Source: Gracilimonas mengyeensis
GTDB taxonomy: Bacteria; Bacteroidota; Rhodothermia; Balneolales; Balneolaceae
Assembly: GCF_900182705.1 (NCBI RefSeq)
Contig: NZ_FXTP01000008.1
Coordinates: forward strand, 62,001-126,000
Direction of reading: 5' to 3'
Length of the DNA stretch: 64,000 nt
Part shown: piece after piece, positions 18,679 through 27,216 of the stretch
How positions within the stretch are numbered: the stretch's first letter is position 1
Layout of the letters: each line of letters opens with the position of its first letter
Translations under genes and position numbers: made by a program
Notes under the pieces: model-generated
What the model saw: only the letters and a program-made list of their open reading frames with translations
Told to the model about the DNA's origin: nothing
Database searches by the model: none

Positions 18679-19611
18679 TCAAATAATTACTGAATGCTGA
18701 GTTTTGAATTCTGACTCCTTTAATACACACTCTACCCCAAGCCCCTCAATAACCAACCCTGCATTTAATAAGCTGATGTGTGTCTTTTGTGCCTTTCGGC
18801 TGCTTTTATCGCCATTGGGTCCATAGATGGGATCATCCACAATCGGAAAACCCCAGTGCTCCAGGTGCAGACGAATCTGATGGGTACGTCCCGTTTTCGG
18901 CCGGCATTTTATTAAAGACGTATCATCATCCCGACGCTCCATAACTTCAAAGTGAGTGACTGCCCGTTTGCCGTTTTCCAATTCAGGGTGACATTCAAAC
19001 ACAAAGCCATGTTTTCGCCGGATGGAGGTTTCAATGGTAACCGAATCTTCTTCCGGAGCTCCAGCAACCACGGCGTAATAGGTTTTTTCTACCTTGCTTT
19101 CACTAAAACATTGGATAGCTTTGGTGGCAAAAGCTTTATTACGGGCAAACAGCACAATGCCGGAGGTCACTGCATCTAGCCGGTGCACAATGCGCAAGTC
19201 ATCAAAACCCTGCTCAAAAAGAATAGCCGTTAGGGAATTCCGGTTATACCGCCCGCCGGGATGCATAGGCAGGGGCGCCGGTTTGTAGACGAACAGGTAG
19301 TCATCCGTTTGCCGTAGCACGCGCACATTATTGGGTACGGCCGGTTCTTTTACCCGGGGATTATGATGAAACACTTCATCCCGAAAAGAAAGCGTATAGT
19401 CAGGCGCCACTTCTTCGCCATTCACCCCGACCAAACCCTGGCCGATTTTAGCCTCCCAGCCCTGCTGATTTCTGAAGGGAAACCGGTCCGTCAAAAAGCG
19501 GAGCAGGGTAGTGCCCGCGTGCTCCGCCTTCACTTTAAACCGATAGGTATTGGGGTAAGGCGGAACGATACGAACCGGGCAGTGTGCAGCCTCTTTTGAA
19601 AAATCATTCAT
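18679..19611 (-). CDS. RluA-family RNA pseudouridine synthase
   Basis: 310 residues. An S4-like N-terminal region (LLRFLTDRFPFRNQQGWEAK, VGVNGEEV) precedes the catalytic domain. Its motif RIVHRLDAVTSGIVLFARN carries the catalytic Asp near residue 146, and CRPKTGRTHQIRLHLEHWGFP is the second signature. The enzyme isomerises uridine to pseudouridine in rRNA or tRNA; which target (RluA, RluC or RluD type) cannot be decided. The end of the gene is 32 bases from the convergent ATPase gene. The gap between it and trhO is 40 bases on the same strand, so a two-gene RNA-modification operon is likely. Confidence 0.9.
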   Translation of the reverse strand: MNDFSKEAAHCPVRIVPPYPNTYRFKVKAEHAGTTLLRFLTDRFPFRNQQGWEAKIGQGLVGVNGEEVAPDYTLSFRDEVFHHNPRVKEPAVPNNVRVLRQTDDYLFVYKPAPLPMHPGGRYNRNSLTAILFEQGFDDLRIVHRLDAVTSGIVLFARNKAFATKAIQCFSESKVEKTYYAVVAGAPEEDSVTIETSIRRKHGFVFECHPELENGKRAVTHFEVMERRDDDTSLIKCRPKTGRTHQIRLHLEHWGFPIVDDPIYGPNGDKSSRKAQKTHISLLNAGLVIEGLGVECVLKESEFKTQHSVII

Positions 19612-19651
19612 AAGAATCAGAGAGACCTGTCAGGTTTTTTCTTTGGTAAAT

Positions 19652-20608
19652 TTATTTAGCTGCACTGACTTCGCGCTCTTTAAACTCTTCCCCAAAATAG
19701 TTGTACCACTTGCGGAATGGACGGAAGGCATTCTCAGGATCAAAAGGTCGTTTGTACTCGCTTTGTCGACACTCTTCGGTGCAACAACCTTCCATCTGAC
19801 GGGCGCCTTCTTCGCTGCATACAAACAGCTTGTTGCATTCCATATTGGCACAGTTGATGTAGGTATCAGCGGGTTTGCCGGTAATTTCACAACGGGCGAT
19901 GGGAGACAGATCCTGCGGGTTTACGGGAACTACGAGGCGATCATCAAATACAAAGCACTTACCTTTAAAATGCTTGCCACCCTGCTCATGGGCATAGCGC
20001 AGGATACCGCCGTGCAGCTGGTTTACGTCTTCCCAGCCTTCCTCTTTCATCAGCACAGAAAACTTCTCGCAGCGTATACCCCCGGTGCAATACATCAGCA
20101 CTTTCTTGTTTTTGGGGATATCAGCCTCTTGCAGCCATTGGGGGAAATCATAGAAATTTTCCACATCAGGTTGGATAGCTCCTTCAAAATGCCCGATTTT
20201 GGATTCGTAGTTATTACGCACGTCAATCATCACGTAATCGTCTTCTTGCTCCATCACGCGTCGCCAATCTTCCGGTTCCAGGTATTTGCCACCGTTTTCA
20301 GGATTTACATCATCTACGTGGAGGGCCACAATCTCTTCCCGTACTTTACAGGTCAGGCGGGGAAAGGGAATATAATCACTCTCTTCTTGCTTAAATTCGG
20401 TGTCATCAAAACCGGGCAGCGACCAAACATAGTTTTTGTATTCCTCAATTTGCTGATCGGTGCCAGCAGCCGTGCCGTTTAATCCCTCTTCAGATATATA
20501 AATACGGCCCATCAGGCCAATCTCTTTACAAAATTTCTTGTGAGCTTTACAAAATCGCTCCGGATCCTCAATAGGCTGAAAATTATAATACAGTATTACT
20601 TGATACAT
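19652..20608 (-). CDS. trhO: tRNA uridine(34) hydroxylase, rhodanese family
   Basis: 318 residues. Residues 1-95 form the YceA N-terminal domain (YYNFQPIEDPERF, GRIYISEEGLNGT). A rhodanese domain follows (YVMIDVRNNYESKIGHFEGA, about 125-144) with the catalytic loop YCTGGIRCEK holding C174 and C180. The C-terminal part is cysteine-rich (CANMECNKLFVC, GCCTEECR), probably metal binding. TrhO makes 5-hydroxyuridine at the wobble position of tRNA, oxygen dependent and independent of prephenate. It is divergent from the metalloprotease gene and is followed by a pseudouridine synthase. Confidence 0.92.
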   Translation of the reverse strand: MYQVILYYNFQPIEDPERFCKAHKKFCKEIGLMGRIYISEEGLNGTAAGTDQQIEEYKNYVWSLPGFDDTEFKQEESDYIPFPRLTCKVREEIVALHVDDVNPENGGKYLEPEDWRRVMEQEDDYVMIDVRNNYESKIGHFEGAIQPDVENFYDFPQWLQEADIPKNKKVLMYCTGGIRCEKFSVLMKEEGWEDVNQLHGGILRYAHEQGGKHFKGKCFVFDDRLVVPVNPQDLSPIARCEITGKPADTYINCANMECNKLFVCSEEGARQMEGCCTEECRQSEYKRPFDPENAFRPFRKWYNYFGEEFKEREVSAAK

Positions 20609-20610
20609 AT

Positions 20611-20686
20611 TTCTCTTTAAATTATTAAGAACTGTTACCTTTCAACGTTCTTTTTGCGAACACCAAAGTTAAGGAAAATCCCAATA
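20611..20686 (+). promoter_or_regulatory. Leader of metalloprotease copy 1, duplicated at 22601
   Basis: TTCTCTTTAAATTATTAAGA, GTTACCTT and TGCGAACA are shared, nearly base for base, with 22601-22674 upstream of the second copy. A TAccTTTc stretch resembles the Bacteroidota -7 box TAnnTTTG. Promoter function is inferred from conservation. Confidence 0.5.
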
Positions 20687-22495
20687 ATGCATAAATACCG
20701 GCCACAATTAAAATTCCTGGCGGTCTTACTCCTGTTCTCAGGCTATGGGATTTCTATTTTGGCGCAGCACCAAAGCCATGACCGCGATGCCCTTCTCGAG
20801 GTGCAGCAGGCTTTTGTTCGGGGTGATGTGGATGTGAACCAAGCAGCTCTCCAACAGTTCCGGCTTATATTTGAGCCCGAAGCTTCCGGTATAAAGCATC
20901 AAAAATGTGCCACGCCTGCTTTCATATTTCTGAAGAATCACCGGGATGAGCTTAGCCCCCAAACCCTGCAGAAAATTAATGCTTTGGTGAAAAGTAATAC
21001 CCGTTCGGCTGCAGATATGCAGCACAATTATATCTCTCCATCCGGCAAATTTGATATTTATTATGATACCAGCGGACCGGATGCAGTCCCCACAGACGAT
21101 TTGAACAATAATGGCATTCCCGATTATGTAGAAAAAGCTGCCTTTGCAGCCGACTCCAGTTACCGCCATCAAGTATTAGCTTTGGGCTTCACCAATCCTA
21201 TTCCATCAGGAAGCACATATGAAATTATTTTACAACATGATGTAGCAGGATATTATGGGCGAACCAACCCTGCTGGAGATGAACCTGCCGGAACCAATAT
21301 TTATGTTGAAAACGATTTTGAAGGTTTTCGATCTAACACGCATCCCGAAGGGGATGCCATTGGCGCTTTGTATGCCACCATTGCACATGAGTTCAAGCAT
21401 GCCATACAGTATAGACAACATCAATGGAGAGGCCCGGCTGGTCGTGCGAACTGGAGAGAAATGGACGCCACCCTGATGGAGGAAGTGGTTTTTGATGACG
21501 TAAATGATTACTACAACTATATCAAACGCACGTTTACCGGAAAAGAACCAAATTTTTCCTCTCTTTTCTATAATCCTGCCCGTAGTGTCCCTGTGGCCTA
21601 CAATTATGTAAGCTGGATGATTTACTACTCCGAAATGCTTGGCAATGAGTTTTGGGTGGATGTGTGGGATCTAATTGAAGCCGACAATACCAAAGGCATT
21701 GATGAGGCCATGATAGAAACTCTGCCCTTTTACGGGAGCAACTTTGACACCGACTTCGTACGGAATCATCTTTGGCATTTTGCCTCGGGTGCCAATGCCC
21801 CTGCTACCAATTACGGTTTTGATGAAAAATCAGCCTACCCCACACCTAATACTGATAACGCTTTAGCGAGCGCACCCTCTGAGGAAATCCCCGTTCAGGA
21901 TGTAAATAAACTGGCCGCTCGCTATTATGAGATCATACCTGCCGCCAACGATCGAGGGTATGTGAACCTTGCCGTAGAGTTTGACTCAACCACGGCAGGT
22001 ATTGGTGCGCTGTTATACCTGAAAAACGGAGAAGTGGTAGAGACAGCTGATGCCGGCCGCAATAAAGGACAGGTATACCTGCCCACCAACGTACTTTGGG
22101 AAGAAGTGGTCCGAATGGGTATTGTCATTGCCAATTTTAGTTTAACGGACACCACCCGAAACCTCAGCCTCTTAGTAGGTAGCAACCAGTTTTCCTTTAA
22201 GATTACGGATCCAAACTATGTGGAATTACCGGATCAAATTGCCATTTCTCAAAACTATCCCAACCCATTTAACCCTCGTACTAACATTGAATTTGAACTT
22301 CCCCAGTCGGCCTTTGTAAAACTGGATGTATTTGATGTTACAGGGCAAAAGGTACAAACCCTGATCAACCGCTACCTACAGGTGGGTGGCCACCAAGAAG
22401 TATTTGACGGCAGCGGACTTAGCTCGGGCGTGTATTTCTACCGCCTCCGCATTGACAATCAGGTGTACATAAAAAAGATGACACTAATTAAATAA
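20687..22495 (+). CDS. Secreted HExxH metalloprotease with T9SS sorting domain, copy 1 (MXAN_6640-like)
   Basis: 602 residues from the ATG at 20687; the frame opens slightly upstream, but this start matches the paralogue at 22675. Signal peptide about 1-27 (FLAVLLLFSGYGISILAQ). An Asp/Asn-rich loop DLNNNGIPDYVE (138-149) looks calcium binding. HEFKH (234-238) within ATIAHEFKHAIQY is an HExxH zinc site; MEEVVFDDVNDYYNY follows about 30 residues later and could give the third ligand. The last 80 residues begin NYPNPFNPRT and end SSGVYFYRLRIDN...MTLIK, a Type IX secretion type A sorting domain. The protein is thus probably exported and attached to the cell surface as a protease. Substrate unknown. 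Confidence 0.88.
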   Translation: MHKYRPQLKFLAVLLLFSGYGISILAQHQSHDRDALLEVQQAFVRGDVDVNQAALQQFRLIFEPEASGIKHQKCATPAFIFLKNHRDELSPQTLQKINALVKSNTRSAADMQHNYISPSGKFDIYYDTSGPDAVPTDDLNNNGIPDYVEKAAFAADSSYRHQVLALGFTNPIPSGSTYEIILQHDVAGYYGRTNPAGDEPAGTNIYVENDFEGFRSNTHPEGDAIGALYATIAHEFKHAIQYRQHQWRGPAGRANWREMDATLMEEVVFDDVNDYYNYIKRTFTGKEPNFSSLFYNPARSVPVAYNYVSWMIYYSEMLGNEFWVDVWDLIEADNTKGIDEAMIETLPFYGSNFDTDFVRNHLWHFASGANAPATNYGFDEKSAYPTPNTDNALASAPSEEIPVQDVNKLAARYYEIIPAANDRGYVNLAVEFDSTTAGIGALLYLKNGEVVETADAGRNKGQVYLPTNVLWEEVVRMGIVIANFSLTDTTRNLSLLVGSNQFSFKITDPNYVELPDQIAISQNYPNPFNPRTNIEFELPQSAFVKLDVFDVTGQKVQTLINRYLQVGGHQEVFDGSGLSSGVYFYRLRIDNQVYIKKMTLIK

Positions 22496-22600
22496 GGCTC
22501 AAGATTGTATCATCAAGAATTAGGTTAGTCGTTTTTATCAATAAAAAGCCCCGACAAATTAGGGTCCGCCAGAGGATGAAAATTTAAATACGGTATAACC

Positions 22601-22674
22601 TTCTCTTTAAATTATAAGAACTGTTACCTTATAACGTTCTTTCTGCGAACATCCCAGCTAAGTAAAATCCAATA
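22601..22674 (+). promoter_or_regulatory. Leader of metalloprotease copy 2, duplicate of 20611-20686
   Basis: Carries the same blocks as the leader of copy 1 (TTCTCTTTAAATTAT, AAGAACTGTTACCTT, AACGTTCTTT, TGCGAACA). Each copy therefore probably has its own promoter, although the genes are in tandem. Confidence 0.5.
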
Positions 22675-24495
22675 ATGCATACATACCGGCCACAATTAAC
22701 ATTCCTGGCGGCCTTATTCCTCTTTTCAAGCTTCGGAATTCCTGCTCTGGCACAGCATCAAAGCCATGATCATCATGACCTTCTTGAGATTCAGCAGGCT
22801 TTTGTTCGGGGTGAAATGGATGTGAATGAAGCGGCCCTCCGACAGTTCCGGCTGATTTTTGAAGCGGATGCTTACACCGACAATCATCAAAAATGTGCTA
22901 CGCCGGCTTTTATCTTTTTAAAGAATCACCGTAATGAGCTTTCATCCCAAACGCTGCAAAAAATTGATTCCTTAGCAAAAACCAAGGCTCGCGCTGATGT
23001 AACCATGCAGCACAGCTATATCTCTCCATCTGGTAAGTTTGAAATTCATTACGACAGCAGTGGTCCTGATGCCGTGCCGGCAGAAGATCTCAACAACAAC
23101 GGCCTCCCCGATTACGTGGAGAAAACAGCCTTTTCAGCAGACTCCAGTTACCGCCATGAAGTGCTGACTTTAGGCTTCAGCGATCCCATTCCTGAAGGTT
23201 TTCAATACGATGTGTATTTACAAAATATGGGCTTTTACGGGGTTACAAGTGAGGGCGATTCAAACTTCCCTTGCAACACGGATAATGTAGAAACCTGTAT
23301 TTATATAGAAAACGATTTCGTTGGTTTTCCCGCTAATACACATCCTGAAGGCCATGCTATCGGTGCTTTATATGCTACCATGGCCCACGAATTTAAACAC
23401 GCCATCCAGTACCAACAGAACCGCTGGGGACTTCCCATCAGATCCAATGACTGGATTGAAATGGATGCAACCCTGATGGAAGAGGTCGTATTTGATGACG
23501 TAAACGACTACTACAATTACATTAAAAGAACACTTGATGGACAGGAACCAAACCTGGAATCTCTTTTTTATAACCCGGCCCGCAGCGCGCCCGTTGCCTA
23601 CAATTATGTAAGCTGGATGATTTACTATTCGGAAGTATTCGGCAATGAGTTCTGGGTGGATGTGTGGGATTTAATTGAAGAAAATAACTTGATAGGCATC
23701 GATGAGGCTATGATCCAAACCTTGCCTTTTTACGGCGCCGATTTTGGTCAAGAGCTTGTTCGCAACCATCTCTGGCATTTTGCTTCGGGTGAAAATGCAC
23801 CTACAAGCAATTATGGCTTTGAAGAAAAAAGCGACTACCCTACCCCAAACCTCGATGAGTCTTTGATCGGCACCCCTTCTGAGCAAATTTCTATTGATGA
23901 TATCAACGAACTGGCCGCACGGTATATTGAAGTGGTTCCTGAACCCAACGACCGAGGATATGTAAACCTGGCGGTGGATTTTGACTCAACCCAAATCGGC
24001 TTGGGAGCTTTGATATATTTAAAAACCGGCGAGGTATTAGAACGTGCGGCAGCAGGCCGGGATAAGCCCCAGGTATACTTGCCCAACGATATAGTTTGGG
24101 AAGATGTAGAACGTGTAGGCATTGTCATAACCAATTTTGACCTGTCCGAAGCAACCAGAAACCTAAGCTTATCGGTGGGGAGCAGCGATTATACCATCGA
24201 AATAAGAGACCCCGACTATCTCGACTTACCAGAAGAAATTGCAGTATATCAAAATTACCCTAACCCATTCAATCCCCGCACTACCATCGCCTTTGACCTC
24301 AACGAACCCGCACGGGTCAATTTAGAGGTGTATGATATCACGGGAAGAAAGGTGAAATCTCTCCTCAACCGCTTTCTGCAAGTAGGACGTTACGAAGAAG
24401 AGTTTGACGGCAGCGGTCTCAGCTCCGGCGTGTATTTATACCGGCTGAAAATTGGCAACAAAGTACACGTGAAAAAGATGACGCTGATTAAATAG
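22675..24495 (+). CDS. Secreted HExxH metalloprotease with T9SS sorting domain, copy 2
   Basis: 606 residues, paralogous to the preceding gene along the full length. Signal peptide about 1-27 (FLAALFLFSSFGIPALAQ), DLNNNGLPDYVE (138-149), HEFKH at 238-242, and MEEVVFDDVNDYYNY. Compared with copy 1 it has a short insertion near 192-210 carrying two cysteines (SNFPCNTDNVETC), which may form a disulfide. It ends with the same type A sorting domain (NYPNPFNPRTTIAFDL...). Tandem duplication included the leader. Divergence is spread over the whole gene, so the duplication is not recent. Confidence 0.88.
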   Translation: MHTYRPQLTFLAALFLFSSFGIPALAQHQSHDHHDLLEIQQAFVRGEMDVNEAALRQFRLIFEADAYTDNHQKCATPAFIFLKNHRNELSSQTLQKIDSLAKTKARADVTMQHSYISPSGKFEIHYDSSGPDAVPAEDLNNNGLPDYVEKTAFSADSSYRHEVLTLGFSDPIPEGFQYDVYLQNMGFYGVTSEGDSNFPCNTDNVETCIYIENDFVGFPANTHPEGHAIGALYATMAHEFKHAIQYQQNRWGLPIRSNDWIEMDATLMEEVVFDDVNDYYNYIKRTLDGQEPNLESLFYNPARSAPVAYNYVSWMIYYSEVFGNEFWVDVWDLIEENNLIGIDEAMIQTLPFYGADFGQELVRNHLWHFASGENAPTSNYGFEEKSDYPTPNLDESLIGTPSEQISIDDINELAARYIEVVPEPNDRGYVNLAVDFDSTQIGLGALIYLKTGEVLERAAAGRDKPQVYLPNDIVWEDVERVGIVITNFDLSEATRNLSLSVGSSDYTIEIRDPDYLDLPEEIAVYQNYPNPFNPRTTIAFDLNEPARVNLEVYDITGRKVKSLLNRFLQVGRYEEEFDGSGLSSGVYLYRLKIGNKVHVKKMTLIK

Positions 24496-24682
24496 GTTTT
24501 AGGTGTTAGAGGTGAGGTTTTAAGCCCAAGGGGCTAGGAGCAAGGTGCAAGAAGAAACGTATCTGTTGGTATTTTGCCAGCAAGTTTCCCCTCCTGGGAG
24601 GGTTTTAAAAGGACGTATTTTGGCATTCTGTTTTGATATGGTCCAACGCTCAAATCAACTATCCTACACTAAAGCCAACAAA

Positions 24683-24711
24683 AAAGCCCTGAAGATTAAT
24701 TTCAGGGCTTT
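24683..24711 (-). terminator. Rho-independent terminator of the 116-residue hypothetical gene
   Basis: Read on the minus strand: AAAGCCCTGAA, 7-base loop, TTCAGGGCTTT and a T-run (TTTTTT). The stem is a perfect 11 bp. It lies 30 bases past the stop at 24742. Confidence 0.85.
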
Positions 24712-24741
24712 GGTAAAATCTGATCTAAAAAAACTTAGCCG

Positions 24742-25092
24742 TTATTCCTCGATATCATATACTTCTTTAAGGATGGCTTTTGCGTTTGGATCTTTGCCTT
24801 GCATCACACGATGTTGCAGGTTAGTAATGATTTCCTGCTCCGCTTTGTCGTAGGCTAATTCTTTAGCTTGCTTTTCGGTGCCGGTGCGTACCAGATCATA
24901 AATGTCATCGGCTCGAACTACGCTGTAAATATCATCATCATTAAAAGCGTGAGAACGAAGCTCTTCGTATTCCTTGAAAACCCGTGGAAAATCTTCACTG
25001 TCTTCTGCGCGGGTTATAATTTCAACATGCTCGGGGCCTTCCGCACTCAAAGGGGTTTTGCAGAGATAAAAATAATTCTGTGTGTATTGCAT
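24742..25092 (-). CDS. Conserved-looking hypothetical protein, 116 residues
   Basis: I do not recognise the family. The protein is soluble, acidic and mostly helical by composition (EEYEELRSHAFNDDDIYSVV, AKELAYDKAEQEIITNLQHR), with no signal peptide or membrane segment. A perfect terminator directly after the stop and a clean frame support a real, separately transcribed gene. The N-terminal MQYTQNYFYLCKTPLSAEGP could form a beta-rich start. No functional inference is offered. Confidence 0.7.
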   Translation of the reverse strand: MQYTQNYFYLCKTPLSAEGPEHVEIITRAEDSEDFPRVFKEYEELRSHAFNDDDIYSVVRADDIYDLVRTGTEKQAKELAYDKAEQEIITNLQHRVMQGKDPNAKAILKEVYDIEE

Positions 25093-25224
25093 CTGCGATA
25101 TTTTTGGTTTGATAAATTCTGCCCAAATATACTAAAAGCCATATAACTTTATAAGTGGTAATCTTGTTAACCGTTAATGGTTGTGGGTAGATTTTTTCAA
25201 TTATAAAATCCCATTAACCAATAA

Positions 25225-25875
25225 CTACCGCCAATACACAACCTCAACTGTTCCCTTATTTTCGATAAACACTACTAAATCACCCTCTTTCACTTCCACG
25301 CTGATGAGTTCTTCCGAAGCTTCATTAGACGTGCCGTCGCGCAAACCATTTTCCAGGCTTTCATCATCCAGCGAATATTTAAGTCCTTTGGTAACAATAC
25401 CAGAAGTTTTTCCAGACAGCGGAAACAGTGATATCACCGTTCCCTTCTCAACTTTGGCTTCTATTTTTTGGGAGATGTGCCAGGTAGAAAAACGGTCGTC
25501 TTTAAAAACCAGCTGTTTAAATTTTGGGGTGAACTGCTTCAGCACCGATATATTCTTTAATGCATGATCCATCCTCAGCCCGTACATCCCTAAAACAGTG
25601 CAACTTTCAGCCCCTTGATCTGAAGCGTATTTCAGGGCTTTCTCCAAATCATTGGTTTCCTGGTCAGGATCATGGATCAGTTCAAAATGCACCTTATTTG
25701 GTTTGATGAAGCTGTCCAAATCGCCAATCACTACATCGGGGCTGATATTTTGCTCCAGCAAAGCATTCCCTCCGCCATCGGCCCCAATTACTAAATCAGC
25801 TTTTTCTGTTTCCGATTTTATCAGAGAGGCTTTTGGTGCCATCCCGTTGCTAACAATTACCGCGTGCACATCCAT
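25225..25875 (-). CDS. thiN: Thiamine diphosphokinase
   Basis: 216 residues. The N-terminal domain has SNGMAPKAS, LVIGADGGGNALL (about 28-40) and PDVVIGDLDSF (about 50-60), the ATP/Mg-binding motifs of thiamine pyrophosphokinase. DQETNDLEKALKYA and LGMYGLRMDHALKNI complete the catalytic domain, and a small beta-rich C-terminal domain (GTVISLFPLSGKTSGIVTKG) binds thiamine. It converts thiamine to thiamine diphosphate using ATP. No THI-box riboswitch was seen upstream. Divergent from nrnA. Confidence 0.93.
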   Translation of the reverse strand: MDVHAVIVSNGMAPKASLIKSETEKADLVIGADGGGNALLEQNISPDVVIGDLDSFIKPNKVHFELIHDPDQETNDLEKALKYASDQGAESCTVLGMYGLRMDHALKNISVLKQFTPKFKQLVFKDDRFSTWHISQKIEAKVEKGTVISLFPLSGKTSGIVTKGLKYSLDDESLENGLRDGTSNEASEELISVEVKEGDLVVFIENKGTVEVVYWR

Positions 25876-26012
25876 AAAGTTGATTAAAGATTCGTGACAT
25901 AAAATACATGTATTTGTAGCAATGTTCGCCTATTTTTGGCGGGAACCATTCACCCTTTGCAACCGGCACTCCCGGATGTTATTGCACTTATCCATTTCAT
26001 TTACAGTCATAC

Positions 26013-26981
26013 ATGTTCAACCAACTCATTCCAAAGCTACTATCCCACAAAAATATTGCGGTATTTTCTCACGTGCGTCCCGACGGCGATTGCCTCGGCG
26101 CCCAGACGGCTCTTAGCCTGTGGCTACAAAAAAACGGGGTAGAAGTTTCGGCCTTCAATGAAGATGACGTCCCCGAAAACCTGAGTTGGCTAACCGATTT
26201 TTTCCCTATCCAAAAGCCCACAAACCTGGAAAACTTTGATGCCTTTGTGGTAGTAGACGGTAATGCCTTGCATCGCTTCGGAGATGAAGCCGAGAAAATT
26301 GCGGACCTCGACAAGCCGGTGTACATGATTGATCATCACCCCGACCCGGAGGACGTTTTTGAGGAATTTGTATCGCGGGAAGAAAGCTCTTCAACCTGTG
26401 AACTGATTTACCAATTGTACGAAGAGTATGATATCGAACAGGTTGATGCCGCGGCTGCCAAAGCGATGTTTACGGGCATCGTCACGGATACGGGTTCATT
26501 CCAGTTCGACAGTGTGTCCTCCGAAACCATGCGGGCGGGCTCCGAATTGCTGCGCCGGGGCGGGTTCACTCCAAACGAAATTGCCGAGCGGCTGTATGCA
26601 TCCCGTCCACTGCGCCAGCTTAAACTGTTGAGCATGGCTTTGGAAACAATCACCCTGCATGCCGGCGGTGATTTTTCCACCATCTCCATCACCCAAAAAA
26701 TGCTGGAAGATACCGGCTGTACCAAAGAAGACACCGAAGGATTTGTGCAATATCCGCTAAGCGTCGAAGGCGTAAAAGCATGCGTACTGCTGCGGGAAGA
26801 TGGCGACCGCATCAAGCTAAGCCTGCGTTCACAAAGCCCCGTAGATGTAAACAAATGGGCCCGGCAGTTTAACGGGGGCGGACACAAAAAAGCCGCCGGC
26901 GCCTGGCATCCCGGTCCGCTAAACAAAGCCATCGAAGAAGTAATTGCCGTAGGAAAAGAACAATTAGACTCTGAAGCATAG
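26013..26981 (+). CDS. nrnA: DHH-family bifunctional oligoribonuclease / PAP phosphatase
   Basis: 322 residues. Metal-binding DHH motifs are complete: SHVRPDGDCLGAQ (about 19-31), VVVDGN (79-84), IDHHPDP (about 110-116) and FTGIVTDTGSF (about 151-161). The C-terminal DHHA1 domain ends with the substrate loop FNGGGHKKAAG (about 290-300). NrnA degrades 2-5-mer RNAs, including the pGpG product of cyclic-di-nucleotide breakdown, and 3'-phosphoadenosine 5'-phosphate. Length is normal. It stands alone between divergent thiN and the HtrA-like gene. Confidence 0.93.
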   Translation: MFNQLIPKLLSHKNIAVFSHVRPDGDCLGAQTALSLWLQKNGVEVSAFNEDDVPENLSWLTDFFPIQKPTNLENFDAFVVVDGNALHRFGDEAEKIADLDKPVYMIDHHPDPEDVFEEFVSREESSSTCELIYQLYEEYDIEQVDAAAAKAMFTGIVTDTGSFQFDSVSSETMRAGSELLRRGGFTPNEIAERLYASRPLRQLKLLSMALETITLHAGGDFSTISITQKMLEDTGCTKEDTEGFVQYPLSVEGVKACVLLREDGDRIKLSLRSQSPVDVNKWARQFNGGGHKKAAGAWHPGPLNKAIEEVIAVGKEQLDSEA

Positions 26982-27009
26982 CAGATAAATGAAGCAATCT
27001 CACCAACAA

Positions 27010-27042
27010 GTTTCCCCTCCTTGGAGGGGATTAAGGGGAGGG
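27010..27042. repeat. Short dispersed palindromic repeat (TCCCCTCCTTGGAGGGGA type)
   Basis: CCCCTCC-TT-GGAGGGG followed by ATTAAGGGGAGGG. Related sequences lie at 24585-24608, 50116-50150 and within the tandem array at 53492-54088. Confidence 0.6.
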
Positions 27043-27216
27043 TAAATGTTGCCAAAGCTCAGCAAGTTCAATTAGTAAACAACAGGAATACAAAAGACAT
27101 TTTCCCATTTGATCCGCTTGCATAATCATATTACAATTCTTTACTGCAAACATTCGTTAGCTACCTGCTTATTTTGAGTAATACATGAACATAAACAGGC
27201 CTAAAATCCTGACTAT

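Noticed and set aside
19643-20482. Long plus-strand frame of 279 codons opposite trhO
   Set aside because: It is the antisense shadow of trhO, which has full rhodanese and CTGGIRC motifs on the minus strand.
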